From an uncultured Clostridia bacterium (GTDB lineage: Bacteria > Bacillota > Clostridia > Christensenellales > CAG-917): a DNA stretch of 64,000 nucleotides. The stretch's first letter is position 1. The number at the start of each line of letters is the position of its first letter. The stretch is taken from positions 62,001-126,000 of the forward strand of contig CAKQUX010000001.1 of NCBI GenBank assembly GCA_934277645.1, given 5' to 3'. Under the pieces are notes generated by a model. That model was not told where the DNA came from. It worked only from the letters and a program-made list of their open reading frames with translations, and did no database searches. Shown piece after piece: positions 8,683 through 16,485 of this stretch. The translations under genes and the position numbers were made by a program.

Positions 8683-9546
8683 TTATTGGTTTTTGAAAGT
8701 TGCAAACGCCGTACAACCTTGCGGCAAAACCAAGCCTTCGGAAGTCGGAAGCCCGATTTCGTCTGCGTCGATTTCCGCATTTTTAGGCAGAGCCAGCGTC
8801 AATATGTTTTTCATAACGGTCGGTTGAAGTCCCGTCGTGTAGGAATTTAGACATACGAACAACGGATTATCGCTAAGCAAAGCCGCGACAAGTTCTGTAA
8901 GTTCGGAAATTCCCTCTTCGATTTTCCACTTTTCGCCGTTCGGTCCGCGACCGAAGCTCGGCGGGTCAAGAATAATCGCGTCGTAGCGTTTTCCGCGTTT
9001 TAATTCCCTTGCACAAAACTTAAAACAATCGTCGATTATATATCTCACAGGTGCGTCTTTAAGTCCCGAAAGTCTGATATTTTCGCCGCAACGCTCCACC
9101 ATTGCCTTTGCCGAATCGACGTGGCACACGCTTGCTCCTGCACTAAGGCAAGCAACGGTTGCCGCTCCAGTATACCCGAAAAGATTCAAAACGCTGATTT
9201 GTCTTTTTTCGCCTTTTATAAGGTCAATCATTCTTGCCCAATTTACGGCTTGCTCGGGAAAAAGTCCCGTATGCTTAAAGCCCATAAGTTTGAGTTTGAA
9301 TTTAAGATTTCGCCAGCCGATATAAAACTCGTCGGGAACGCCTTTTTTAAATTCCCAGACTCCACCACCCGTCGAGTGTCTTGCGTAAATCGCATTTATT
9401 CCGTCATAACTTCTGAGCGGTTTCGTCGGCTTCCAGATGACTTGCGGGTCGGGTCTTAAAAGTTTAAGATTGCCCCACCTTTCCAGCTTTTCGCCGTCGC
9501 CCGTCGCTATGACTTCAAAGTCTTTCCATTCGTCGGAATATTTCAT
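8683..9546 (-). CDS. RlmI-like class I SAM-dependent methyltransferase
   Basis: A Rossmann-fold RNA methyltransferase of the COG1092 group (RlmI/RlmK relatives, which methylate 23S rRNA). The SAM-binding motif I is SVLNLFGYTGAATVACLSAGA, followed by VCHVDSAKAMVERCGENIRLSG and the catalytic-region AIILDPPSFGRGPNGEKW. At 287 residues it lacks the N-terminal PUA domain of RlmI, so the target base is uncertain. Its ATG overlaps the ileS stop (ATGA), so it is translationally coupled to ileS. Confidence 0.85.
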   Translation of the reverse strand: MKYSDEWKDFEVIATGDGEKLERWGNLKLLRPDPQVIWKPTKPLRSYDGINAIYARHSTGGGVWEFKKGVPDEFYIGWRNLKFKLKLMGFKHTGLFPEQAVNWARMIDLIKGEKRQISVLNLFGYTGAATVACLSAGASVCHVDSAKAMVERCGENIRLSGLKDAPVRYIIDDCFKFCARELKRGKRYDAIILDPPSFGRGPNGEKWKIEEGISELTELVAALLSDNPLFVCLNSYTTGLQPTVMKNILTLALPKNAEIDADEIGLPTSEGLVLPQGCTAFATFKNQ

Positions 9547-12500
9547 AACTTTTCAACCGAAAGCGTAACCTTGTTTCCGTTTATATCCCATTCTTTGATA
9601 TAACCTTTAAGGTTTTCGTCAGCCGCCTCGCCTAATACGTCTTTAAGATATTCCTGCTTGTCAAGGACTTTCTTTGCGATGCCGTCCGCATTATAACCGA
9701 CTTTGATATGGTCGACGACTTCAAAACCAGCTTCCTTTCTCATCGTTTGAATTTTGGAAACGATTTCACGCATGATACCTTCTTCGATAAGTTCAGGCGT
9801 AAGTTCGGTATCGAGAACAACGGTAATTTCGCCGTCGGTTTCGGATGCAAAGCCGTCTTTATTCTTAACCGAGATAAGAAGGTCGGACTCGGCAAATTCG
9901 ACTTCGTCGTCACCGAATTTCGTCACGAACGTTCCGCCGTTTTTGACTGCGCCTACAACGGCTTTTGCGTCGCAAGTCGCCAAGAACTCTCTGATTTTTC
10001 CGAGGAGTTTTCCGTATTTCGGTCCGAGCGTTTTAAGTTGCGGTTTAAGTTCGTAGTTGATGAAATCACTGCTACGGTCGCTAATTATACACTCTTTTAC
10101 GTTAAGTTCGTCTTCGATAAGACCTTTAAGCTCGTCGGACAAATCCTTGTGACCGTTGTACATAAGTTTTGAAAGCGGTTGACGGTTTTTCATATTCGAC
10201 TTACTTCTTGCCGCTCTTCCTAAGAATACGACTTTAAGAACGTCTTCCATACCTTCTTCCAAAGCCTTATCGATATATTTCTCGTCGGCTACAGGATAAC
10301 TGCAAAGATGTACGCTGACAGGAGCTTTTTCGTCAAAAGGTCTGACAAGGTTTTGATAAATAGATTCAGCCATAAACGGAACGTAAGGCGCAATCGTAAG
10401 CGAAAGCGTGCTTAAAACCGTGTAAAGCGTCATATATGCCGCCTTTTTATCTTCCGTCATTTCGCTACCCCAATAACGGTCGCGGCAACGACGAACGTAC
10501 CAGTTTGACAAGCCGTCTACGAACTCGCCGATTTCTCTCGACGTTTCGGTAATTTTATATTCGTTGAGCCCGGCATCGACAAATTTAATAAGCGAATTAA
10601 GCTTCGACAAAATCCATCTGTCCATAACGGTCAACTTGCAATCTTTTATGTCGTAAGCTCTCGGGTCGAACTTGTCGATTTCCGCATACAAAACGTAGAA
10701 CGCATAGGTGTTCCACAAAGTGCCGAGGAACTTTCTTTGACCTTCCGAAACAGCTTCCGGATAGAATCTCGAAGGAAGCCACGGCGCAGACGAAGTATAG
10801 AAATGCCAACGTGTTGCGTCCGCTCCTTGATTGTCGAGAACCGTCCACGGGTCAACGACGTTTCCTTTATGCTTCGACATCTTTATTCCGTCTTTATCGT
10901 TGACGTGACCTAATACTATACAGTTTTTAAACGGGCTTCTTCCGAAAGCAATCGTCGAAACCGCAAGAAGCGTATAGAACCAACCTCTCGTTTGGTCAAC
11001 GGCTTCGCTGATAAAGTCGGCAGGATAGAATTTGTCGAATTTGTCTTTATTTTCAAACGGATAATGCCATTGTGCAAAAGGCATCGAGCCGCTGTCGAGC
11101 CAACAGTCGCAAACCTCAGGCGTTCTGACCATTTTGCCGCCACATTCGCAGTCCCAAGTGACTTTATCGATATACGGACGGTGAAGTTCGATGTCCTCTT
11201 TCATTCCGCTGAGTTTTTTAAGTTCTTCACGGCTTCCGATAACGTGAACCTTTCCGCACTTGTTGCACACCCATATAGGAAGCGGAGTTCCCCAATATCT
11301 TTCACGGGAAATGCCCCAATCGATAACGTTTTCAAGGAAATTGCCCATTCTGCCCGTGCCGATTGTAGGCGGCATCCAATTGACCGACGCATTCGACTTT
11401 AAAAGTTCGTCGCGAACCGCAGTCATTTTAATGAACCAGCTCGAACGAGCGTAGTACAAAAGCGGTGTGTCGCATCTCCAACAGAACGGATAGCTGTGCG
11501 TAAACATAAGCTCTTTAAAGAGCAAGCCGCGGTTTTTAAGATTTTCGATGACGAGCTTGTCGCCGTCTTTTGCAAACAAACCTTCGAGTTCGCCCGTACC
11601 TTTAACAAAGCGACCTCTTTCGTCAACCATTTGAACGAAAGGCAATTTGTAGTTTCTTCCGACGTTTGCGTCGTCTTCACCGAATGCAGGAGCGATATGA
11701 ACGATTCCCGAACCGTCTGTAAGCGTGACGTAATCGTCGCAAGTTATATAATAGCCCTCGCCTTTTTTCACGTCGGCATAGTCGAAAAGCGGAATATATT
11801 CTTCCCTTTCATAGTCTTTGCCCTTTTTGGTTTCGACTTTTTCATAGTCTGTGAAAAGGCTGTCGATTAAGGCGTCCGCCAAAACGTAATACTCGTCGCC
11901 GACTTTGATTTTCGTGTAATCTTCTTTCGGATTCATACACAAAGCAACGTTAGAAGGAAGCGTCCAAGGCGTTGTCGTCCAAGCAAGGAAGAAAGTATTT
12001 TCGTCCTTTACGCTTCTGAATTTTACGAATATAGATTTTTCTTCGACGTCCTTATAGCCTTGCGCGACTTCGTGGCTGGATAAAGCCGTGCCGCAACGTG
12101 GGCAATAAGGTACGATTTTGTGTCCTTTATAAAGCAAGCCTTTTTCGTGAACTTGCTTTAAGAACCACCATATAGATTCGATATAATTGTCGTTATAGGT
12201 AACGTACGGGTCTTTCATATCTACCCAATAACCGATACGGTCGGACATTCTTTCCCATTCCGATTGATATTTAAAGACCGACTCTTTACATTTTTTGATG
12301 AAAGGTTCGATTCCGTATTTTTCGATTTCAGGCTTGCCGTCGATGCCGAGCATCTTCTCGACTTCGAGTTCGACAGGAAGTCCGTGCGTGTCCCAACCTG
12401 CTTTACGAAGAACGTCGTACCCTTTCATAGACTTAAAGCGCGGAATTATATCTTTCATAACACGGGTCAAAATGTGTCCGATATGCGGTTTTCCGTTTGC

Positions 12501-12647
12501 GGTAGGAGGTCCGTCATAAAAAGTAAACGGCTCTTTGCCCTTGTTGAGTTCAACGCTCTTTTCAAAAACGGCATTGTCTTTCCAAAACTTTAAAATCTCT
12601 TTTTCTCTTTCTACGAAGTCTAAGTTTGTGTCTACAGGTTTGTACAT
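9543..12647 (-). CDS. ileS: Isoleucyl-tRNA synthetase, eukaryote-like type (IleS2)
   Basis: Charges tRNA-Ile with isoleucine. Class I signatures are PTANGKPHIGHI (HIGH motif) near residue 50 and KMSKHKGN (KMSKS) near 600; FLAWTTTPWTLPSNVA marks the editing domain. At 1034 residues and with this C-terminal layout it resembles the second, eukaryote-like class of bacterial IleRS, a class known for lower mupirocin sensitivity; that property is family knowledge, not shown here. AGGAAAAAAG precedes the ATG. A SigA promoter lies 94 bases upstream and the short leader has no T-box, unlike many Firmicutes synthetase genes. It is followed, with ATGA overlap, by the methyltransferase gene. Confidence 0.96.
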   Translation of the reverse strand: MYKPVDTNLDFVEREKEILKFWKDNAVFEKSVELNKGKEPFTFYDGPPTANGKPHIGHILTRVMKDIIPRFKSMKGYDVLRKAGWDTHGLPVELEVEKMLGIDGKPEIEKYGIEPFIKKCKESVFKYQSEWERMSDRIGYWVDMKDPYVTYNDNYIESIWWFLKQVHEKGLLYKGHKIVPYCPRCGTALSSHEVAQGYKDVEEKSIFVKFRSVKDENTFFLAWTTTPWTLPSNVALCMNPKEDYTKIKVGDEYYVLADALIDSLFTDYEKVETKKGKDYEREEYIPLFDYADVKKGEGYYITCDDYVTLTDGSGIVHIAPAFGEDDANVGRNYKLPFVQMVDERGRFVKGTGELEGLFAKDGDKLVIENLKNRGLLFKELMFTHSYPFCWRCDTPLLYYARSSWFIKMTAVRDELLKSNASVNWMPPTIGTGRMGNFLENVIDWGISRERYWGTPLPIWVCNKCGKVHVIGSREELKKLSGMKEDIELHRPYIDKVTWDCECGGKMVRTPEVCDCWLDSGSMPFAQWHYPFENKDKFDKFYPADFISEAVDQTRGWFYTLLAVSTIAFGRSPFKNCIVLGHVNDKDGIKMSKHKGNVVDPWTVLDNQGADATRWHFYTSSAPWLPSRFYPEAVSEGQRKFLGTLWNTYAFYVLYAEIDKFDPRAYDIKDCKLTVMDRWILSKLNSLIKFVDAGLNEYKITETSREIGEFVDGLSNWYVRRCRDRYWGSEMTEDKKAAYMTLYTVLSTLSLTIAPYVPFMAESIYQNLVRPFDEKAPVSVHLCSYPVADEKYIDKALEEGMEDVLKVVFLGRAARSKSNMKNRQPLSKLMYNGHKDLSDELKGLIEDELNVKECIISDRSSDFINYELKPQLKTLGPKYGKLLGKIREFLATCDAKAVVGAVKNGGTFVTKFGDDEVEFAESDLLISVKNKDGFASETDGEITVVLDTELTPELIEEGIMREIVSKIQTMRKEAGFEVVDHIKVGYNADGIAKKVLDKQEYLKDVLGEAADENLKGYIKEWDINGNKVTLSVEKL

Positions 12648-12740
12648 CTTTTTTCCTCAAAACGCAATCGGCAATCGAGTTGCGGACAAACCGCTTTTAA
12701 CACGTTAAACCTATTGCATTATATTATTATACTTTTATAC

Positions 12741-12770
12741 ATTATAGTTTCACATCGGCTCAAAAGTCAA
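12741..12770 (-). promoter_or_regulatory. Promoter of ileS
   Basis: Minus strand TTGACT (12770-12765), 18-base spacer, TATAAT (12746-12741). The leader from ~12734 to the start codon is under 90 bases and holds no T-box sequence. Confidence 0.85.
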
Positions 12771-12827
12771 ACAAATAAGCGCAAATTAAAAGCAAATAAA
12801 TTATGCTTTTGTTAATTTTCGTCGCGA

Positions 12828-12863
12828 CCGATACCCCGCTTGTTTACAGCAAGGCGGTAGCGG
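12828..12863. other. Possible structured RNA element upstream of the ABC exporter
   Basis: A GC-rich island in an AT-rich gap folds into an imperfect hairpin: CCG/CGG, one A-G mismatch, TA/TA, CC/GG, a bulge, GC/GC, TTG/CAA around loop TTTACAG. It is followed by CCTGATGGCT and then the tandem terminators. On the plus strand it could be the body of a small RNA ending at the terminators, since the exporter has its own promoter downstream. I found no match to a riboswitch class I know, and orientation is unproven. Confidence 0.35.
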
Positions 12864-12900
12864 CCTGATGGCTAAATAAATATTTAAAAATCGAATATAC

Positions 12901-12954
12901 TAAACGCTGAGACAGCGTCTTTTATATTAAACGCTGAGACAGCGTCTTTTATAT
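12901..12954 (+). repeat. Tandem duplication of a 27-bp terminator unit
   Basis: Two identical 27-bp units (12901-12927, 12928-12954) each contain ACGCTG-AGA-CAGCGT followed by CTTTTATAT, i.e. two consecutive intrinsic terminator-like hairpins reading rightward, just before the ABC exporter promoter. They also form hairpins on the other strand, with a poorer T tail. Confidence 0.85.
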
Positions 12955-12962
12955 TTTACTTG

Positions 12963-12990
12963 TTGACTAAATTTCAAAAGCTCGTATAAT
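12963..12990 (+). promoter_or_regulatory. Promoter of the ABC exporter operon
   Basis: TTGACT (12963-12968), 16-base spacer, TATAAT (12985-12990). The start would be near 12997, so the leader is only about 13 bases and consists almost entirely of the AAAGAGG ribosome site. Confidence 0.85.
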
Positions 12991-13009
12991 AGACGTAAAG
13001 AGGTAAAAT

Positions 13010-14014
13010 ATGGAAGAAAACAATCAAAATTTCGAATTCGATTTCGTTAGCGGCGAATTTAAAAATAAAAGCGACCTCGCTGAGACTGCCGCTAAAAACG
13101 AAAACGTAGCCGACGTTGTAAAAACAAACGGCTTGTGCAAAGTTTACAAAGACAAATTGGCTGTAAACGACGTTTGCGTATCGATAAAAAAAGGCGATAT
13201 ATACGGACTTATCGGAAAGAACGGAGCGGGCAAAACCACTCTTTTCAAACTTTTGCTCGGTCTTGCAAAACCTAATCAAGGAACGCTCGAGCTTTTCGGC
13301 AGTTCCGAAAATTTGTTGGAAAGCAGAAAAAAGATAGGATACTTAATCGAATACCCTGCCTTTGCCGCAAAACTGACGGCTTATGAAAACCTTAAATATA
13401 TGGCGTTGCAAAAAGGCTGTTTCGATGACGCGCAAATCAGAAATCTCATAGACCTTGTAGGACTCGGCGGCGAAACGGCAAAAAAGTTTTCCGCTTATTC
13501 ACTTGGAATGAAACAACGCTTGGGCATTGCGTTCGCTCTTTTGGGTGAACCCGAATTGCTCGTTCTCGACGAACCCGTAAACGGACTCGACCCCGAAGCC
13601 ATTCAAGCCGTCAGAAATCTTTTAATCAGATTAAACAGAGAAAAAGGAATGACCATTTTGATTTCAAGTCACTTGATTTCCGAACTTAGCAAAGTAGCAA
13701 CCTGCTACGGCGTTATGGCAAACGGCAAACTCATAAAAGAAATCACCGAAGACGAACTTAACGAAACGGTCAAGCCGTATATCAAACTTATGGTTGACGA
13801 TACGACAAAAACAGTCGAAGTTTTAAAATCGATGGGAGCGACAAGAATCAAACTCGCAAACAGCGGAACGGTTTTTTGCTTTGACCTTTTGGACAGACTT
13901 TCGGAAGTCAGCAAAAACTTAGCCGCGGCAGGCGTCGTCATTTTCTCAATCGCCGAAATAGACGGCGACGTCGAAAACTACTTCATTTCGCTTTTAGGAG
14001 GTGCTTCGTTATGA
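13010..14014 (+). CDS. ABC transporter ATP-binding protein (bacitracin/drug exporter type)
   Basis: The ATPase of an ABC-2 type exporter. Walker A GLIGKNGAGKTTLFKLLLG, signature YSLGMKQRLGIAFAL, Walker B ELLVLDEPVNGLDPE and switch histidine ISSHLISEL are intact. The 334-residue protein has a ~37-residue acidic N-terminal extension ahead of the canonical TNGLCKVYKDK start and a C-terminal domain of ~80 residues as in BcrA-like ATPases. AAAGAGG lies seven bases before the ATG. The stop overlaps the start of the permease gene (ATGA), so subunits are made together. The substrate is unknown. Confidence 0.93.
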   Translation: MEENNQNFEFDFVSGEFKNKSDLAETAAKNENVADVVKTNGLCKVYKDKLAVNDVCVSIKKGDIYGLIGKNGAGKTTLFKLLLGLAKPNQGTLELFGSSENLLESRKKIGYLIEYPAFAAKLTAYENLKYMALQKGCFDDAQIRNLIDLVGLGGETAKKFSAYSLGMKQRLGIAFALLGEPELLVLDEPVNGLDPEAIQAVRNLLIRLNREKGMTILISSHLISELSKVATCYGVMANGKLIKEITEDELNETVKPYIKLMVDDTTKTVEVLKSMGATRIKLANSGTVFCFDLLDRLSEVSKNLAAAGVVIFSIAEIDGDVENYFISLLGGASL

Positions 14015-14805
14015 TAAATTTGCTTAAAGCCGAATTGTACAGAGCAAAATTCTTTAAATCGATTTGGATCGGACTTATCGTCGTTTTCGGACTCACCGTT
14101 ATCAATATTCTTGTTGCAAACTCTCTTACGAACGCTGTCGAGGGAAGCGAATTCTTATACGAATATATGGGGCTCGCCTACTCCGGCAAAAGCGTAATTT
14201 TAGGCGGTGTAAGCGCAACGGACACCACTTTCCTTTTGGGAATTATAATAAGTTTAATAGTCGGCGGCTCGTTCCAAAACGGCGCGATGCGCAACGCAAC
14301 GGTTTGCGGAAGCAAACGCATAAACGTATATTTCACGTTCTTTATCGAAACGCTTTTTCTGAGCCTCGTTTACGTTGTCGCAAACTTTGTCATAGCAGGC
14401 GTTTTGTCACCGATTGTCGGTTACGGCGTAGATTTCACGGGAAAAGAATTCGGCATTTTGATTGGCAGAATGTGTTTGCAATTCCTTTGCGTAGTTGCTT
14501 ATTCTTCGGTGTTCTTGATGCTCTCGATGCTCATCAGAAAAAGCGGCGCGGCGATAGGCCTCTCGATAGGCTTTTATATTGTCGAAAACCTTATAATATC
14601 GGCGATAGTCGTTGCGGCAACTTTTGCCGACAACGTCGGACTTTTAAACTTCACAAATGCGTTTTTAAGCACTTGCCTTACAACGGCAAGTAGTTCGGGC
14701 TTACTTAGTACGAAATCGATTTTGATTTGCACTTTCGTGCCGATTGCTTGGATAATTTTATCGTCACTCGTTTCGATATTGACTTTTGAAAAACGTGACT
14801 TGTAA
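14011..14805 (+). CDS. ABC-2 type permease
   Basis: Membrane subunit partnering the ATPase just upstream. The 264 residues contain about six transmembrane segments, beginning with LLKAELYRAKFFKSIWIGLIVV, with the conserved NGAMRNATVCGSKR loop after the second helix (typical of BcrB-like permeases: a short amphipathic patch preceding an Arg/Lys-rich turn) and a final helix ending in EKRDL. Its ATG overlaps the ATPase stop by four bases. No regulator lies next to this pair, so induction cannot be judged. Confidence 0.9.
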   Translation: MINLLKAELYRAKFFKSIWIGLIVVFGLTVINILVANSLTNAVEGSEFLYEYMGLAYSGKSVILGGVSATDTTFLLGIIISLIVGGSFQNGAMRNATVCGSKRINVYFTFFIETLFLSLVYVVANFVIAGVLSPIVGYGVDFTGKEFGILIGRMCLQFLCVVAYSSVFLMLSMLIRKSGAAIGLSIGFYIVENLIISAIVVAATFADNVGLLNFTNAFLSTCLTTASSSGLLSTKSILICTFVPIAWIILSSLVSILTFEKRDL

Positions 14806-14920
14806 AATTAAAAGCTAACGTTAAACTTTAAAGTCGATTAGGCAAAAAACTTAACGATTTAAAAACTTAATTGAGAACTTAATAAGAAAAACTTATTTGA
14901 AAAACTCAATTTCAACAAAT

Positions 14921-14956
14921 AACAAAAGGCATCACCTAAGTGATGCCTTTTGTTAA
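14921..14956 (+). terminator. Terminator of the ABC exporter operon
   Basis: Perfect 15-bp stem (AACAAAAGGCATCAC and complement) with a CTAA loop, the 3' arm supplying CTTTTGTT. A near copy stands 105 bp downstream as the SRP RNA terminator. Confidence 0.8.
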
Positions 14957-15025
14957 ACCACCTATCCATCTCCGCTTCGGACTTAGCTTCAAATTTTTCC
15001 GTCATCTCTTAGTTAAATAGCGGAT

Positions 15026-15059
15026 AACAAAAGACATCACATAAGTGATGCCTTTTGTT
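15026..15059 (-). terminator. Terminator of the SRP RNA gene
   Basis: Minus strand: AACAAAAGGCATCAC, TTAT loop, GTGATGTCTTTTGTT, directly after the SRP RNA 3' end. The one variant base gives a G-U pair on this strand. Confidence 0.85.
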
Positions 15060-15328
15060 AAACCGTGCAGCCTCTCTCGATACCGACTACCGAAGCGGAA
15101 ACCGTGTAGGTTGCTCCTTCAAAGCTTCCTTGTGGCACACGCTAAAATCTGCTTAGTGCTGCTGCGGTCAAGCTCTGACACGGTTCACAGCATAACGTTG
15201 CACAAGACCTTGCTATCAACACCCCTTGCACGGCGCAACCTTCCATAGCTTGCACCTCAATCGACATTCAACACCGCTGTAGCGGATTGCGGTTTACAGG
15301 GCACCGCTAGCTCCCCGTCTAGCACGGC
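15060..15328 (-). ncRNA. ffs: Signal recognition particle RNA, Bacillus-type long form (scRNA)
   Basis: The RNA of the signal recognition particle, which with Ffh targets nascent membrane proteins. About 269 bases. The 5' end GCCGTGCTAGACGGGGAGCT, the following AGCGGTGCCCTGTA and GCAATCCGCT, and the closing GCACGGTTT match the ends of Bacillus scRNA as I remember it; the ends pair. Helix 8 reads GTGTCAG...GCAGCAGCAC, the conserved Ffh-binding frame. The apical part is unusual: between the flanking C and G stand UUGACC, instead of the common C-GGAA-G. The Alu-domain half is present, as in spore-forming Firmicutes. Confidence 0.93.
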
Positions 15329-15331
15329 TCT

Positions 15332-15363
15332 ATTATATTATCATAAACGCCACCTTATAGCAA
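15332..15363 (-). promoter_or_regulatory. Promoter of the SRP RNA gene
   Basis: Minus strand TTGCTA (15363-15358) and overlapping -10 choices TAATAT (17-base spacing) or TATAAT (20-base spacing, 15337-15332), just before the RNA 5' end. Confidence 0.6.
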
Positions 15364-15438
15364 GCACTTTTTTTGTCGCTTTTTACAAATGGCGGTCATT
15401 GCGCAAGTAAAAAGTATGCCGCTTGGTGGCGTTATCGT

Positions 15439-15467
15439 TTGCGTGTTTTAAAATTTGGTGTTAATAT
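15439..15467 (+). promoter_or_regulatory. Promoter of the pyridoxal kinase gene, implying a leaderless mRNA
   Basis: TTGCGT (15439-15444), 17-base spacer, TAATAT (15462-15467), then six bases and the ATG. No ribosome-binding site is visible, so the mRNA may begin at the start codon. Confidence 0.5.
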
Positions 15468-15473
15468 ACTGCT

Positions 15474-16286
15474 ATGGACAAAAGAATTCTATCTTTACAA
15501 GATTTTTCATCGGTCGGTCGCTGTTCTCTTACGGCCGCAATTCCGCTTGTTTCCGCAATCGGCAACGAGCTTGTTGCTCTTCCGACCGCTCTATACTCCA
15601 CACAAACCGCAATCGACGGTTTTGCTTTTACCGACTTATCCGATAGTATCTTGCCGTCATACGAGCATTTTAAATCGATAAATATGAATTTTGATTGCCT
15701 TTATACGGGCTTTTTAGGTTCGATGTCTGCCGTCGACGCGGCAATTTCAATAGCGAAAGATTTCAAAGCGAACGGAAAAATCGTTGCCGTCGACCCTGCT
15801 ATGGCTGATAACGGCGAGCTTTACAGCGTATTCGATAAAGAGTATTACTCAAAAATGTCCGAGCTTGTAAACCTTGCAGACGTGTTGCTTCCGAATTTCA
15901 CCGAAGGCAAAATGCTTGCAGGCATTTCGTCCTTTTCGACCGACGAAAAAACTGCCGTCGAAGTTTTAAGGACCTTGGAAAGCAAAGGCAGAAAAACCGT
16001 AGTTTTATCTGGCGTTACAAAAAACGACCTTTGCGGAACCGCCACCCTGTCCGACGGGGAAATCACGTTTGAGTACAACAAAAAATTCGACAAAACAGTG
16101 CACGGCGCAGGCGATATTCTGTCGTCGATAGTTTTGTCGTTGACTTTAAACGGACTTTCATATCACGAAGCGGCGCAAAAAGCCGTCGATTTTATACACT
16201 TTGCAATAACAGAAACGACAAAAGAAAACAAAGATTTGAGATTCGGTCTCGACGTCGAAAAGTGTTTGCGATTTTTCTTTGATTGA
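15474..16286 (+). CDS. pdxY: Pyridoxal/pyridoxamine kinase (PfkB/ribokinase fold)
   Basis: Phosphorylates B6 vitamers with ATP, a salvage route to pyridoxal phosphate. The 270-residue protein has the typical kinase start ILSLQDFSSVGRCSLTAAIPL, a YTGFLGS strand, VAVDPAMADNG, LLPNFTEGKMLAG, and the anion-hole/catalytic HGAGDILSSIVLS motif with the catalytic aspartate in GAGD. These fit the PdxY/PdxK branch better than hydroxymethylpyrimidine kinases, but the exact vitamer preference is not readable. The start is fixed by the kinase N-terminus; there is no Shine-Dalgarno sequence. Followed by a good terminator, so it is monocistronic. Confidence 0.85.
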   Translation: MDKRILSLQDFSSVGRCSLTAAIPLVSAIGNELVALPTALYSTQTAIDGFAFTDLSDSILPSYEHFKSINMNFDCLYTGFLGSMSAVDAAISIAKDFKANGKIVAVDPAMADNGELYSVFDKEYYSKMSELVNLADVLLPNFTEGKMLAGISSFSTDEKTAVEVLRTLESKGRKTVVLSGVTKNDLCGTATLSDGEITFEYNKKFDKTVHGAGDILSSIVLSLTLNGLSYHEAAQKAVDFIHFAITETTKENKDLRFGLDVEKCLRFFFD

Positions 16287-16423
16287 TTCAAACCGACCAA
16301 ACAAAACTGCTTATTTCAGTTTCAAAATATGAGCGGCTAAATATCGTTAGCTTCCTTATTAAGTAATTTACTTTATTATCAAAACGTTACTTTATCGCAA
16401 CGTTTTAACGCAACAACGTTTTA

Positions 16424-16450
16424 ACGCAATCTTATCGATTGCGTTTTTTT
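16424..16450 (+). terminator. Terminator of the pyridoxal kinase gene
   Basis: ACGCAATC, loop TTATC, GATTGCGT, then a run of six or more T. Short AACGTTTTAACGCA repeats precede it. Confidence 0.9.
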
Positions 16451-16485
16451 GTCAATTTTTGCGGCTTAGGTTCATATCTTAGAGT

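Noticed and set aside
12648..12740. T-box leader for ileS
   Set aside because: The leader after the promoter is under 90 bases and lacks the T-box sequence and specifier hairpin.
15045..15248. Short open frames across 15.0-15.6 kb
   Set aside because: They lie over the SRP RNA gene on the opposite strand; composition reflects the structured RNA.
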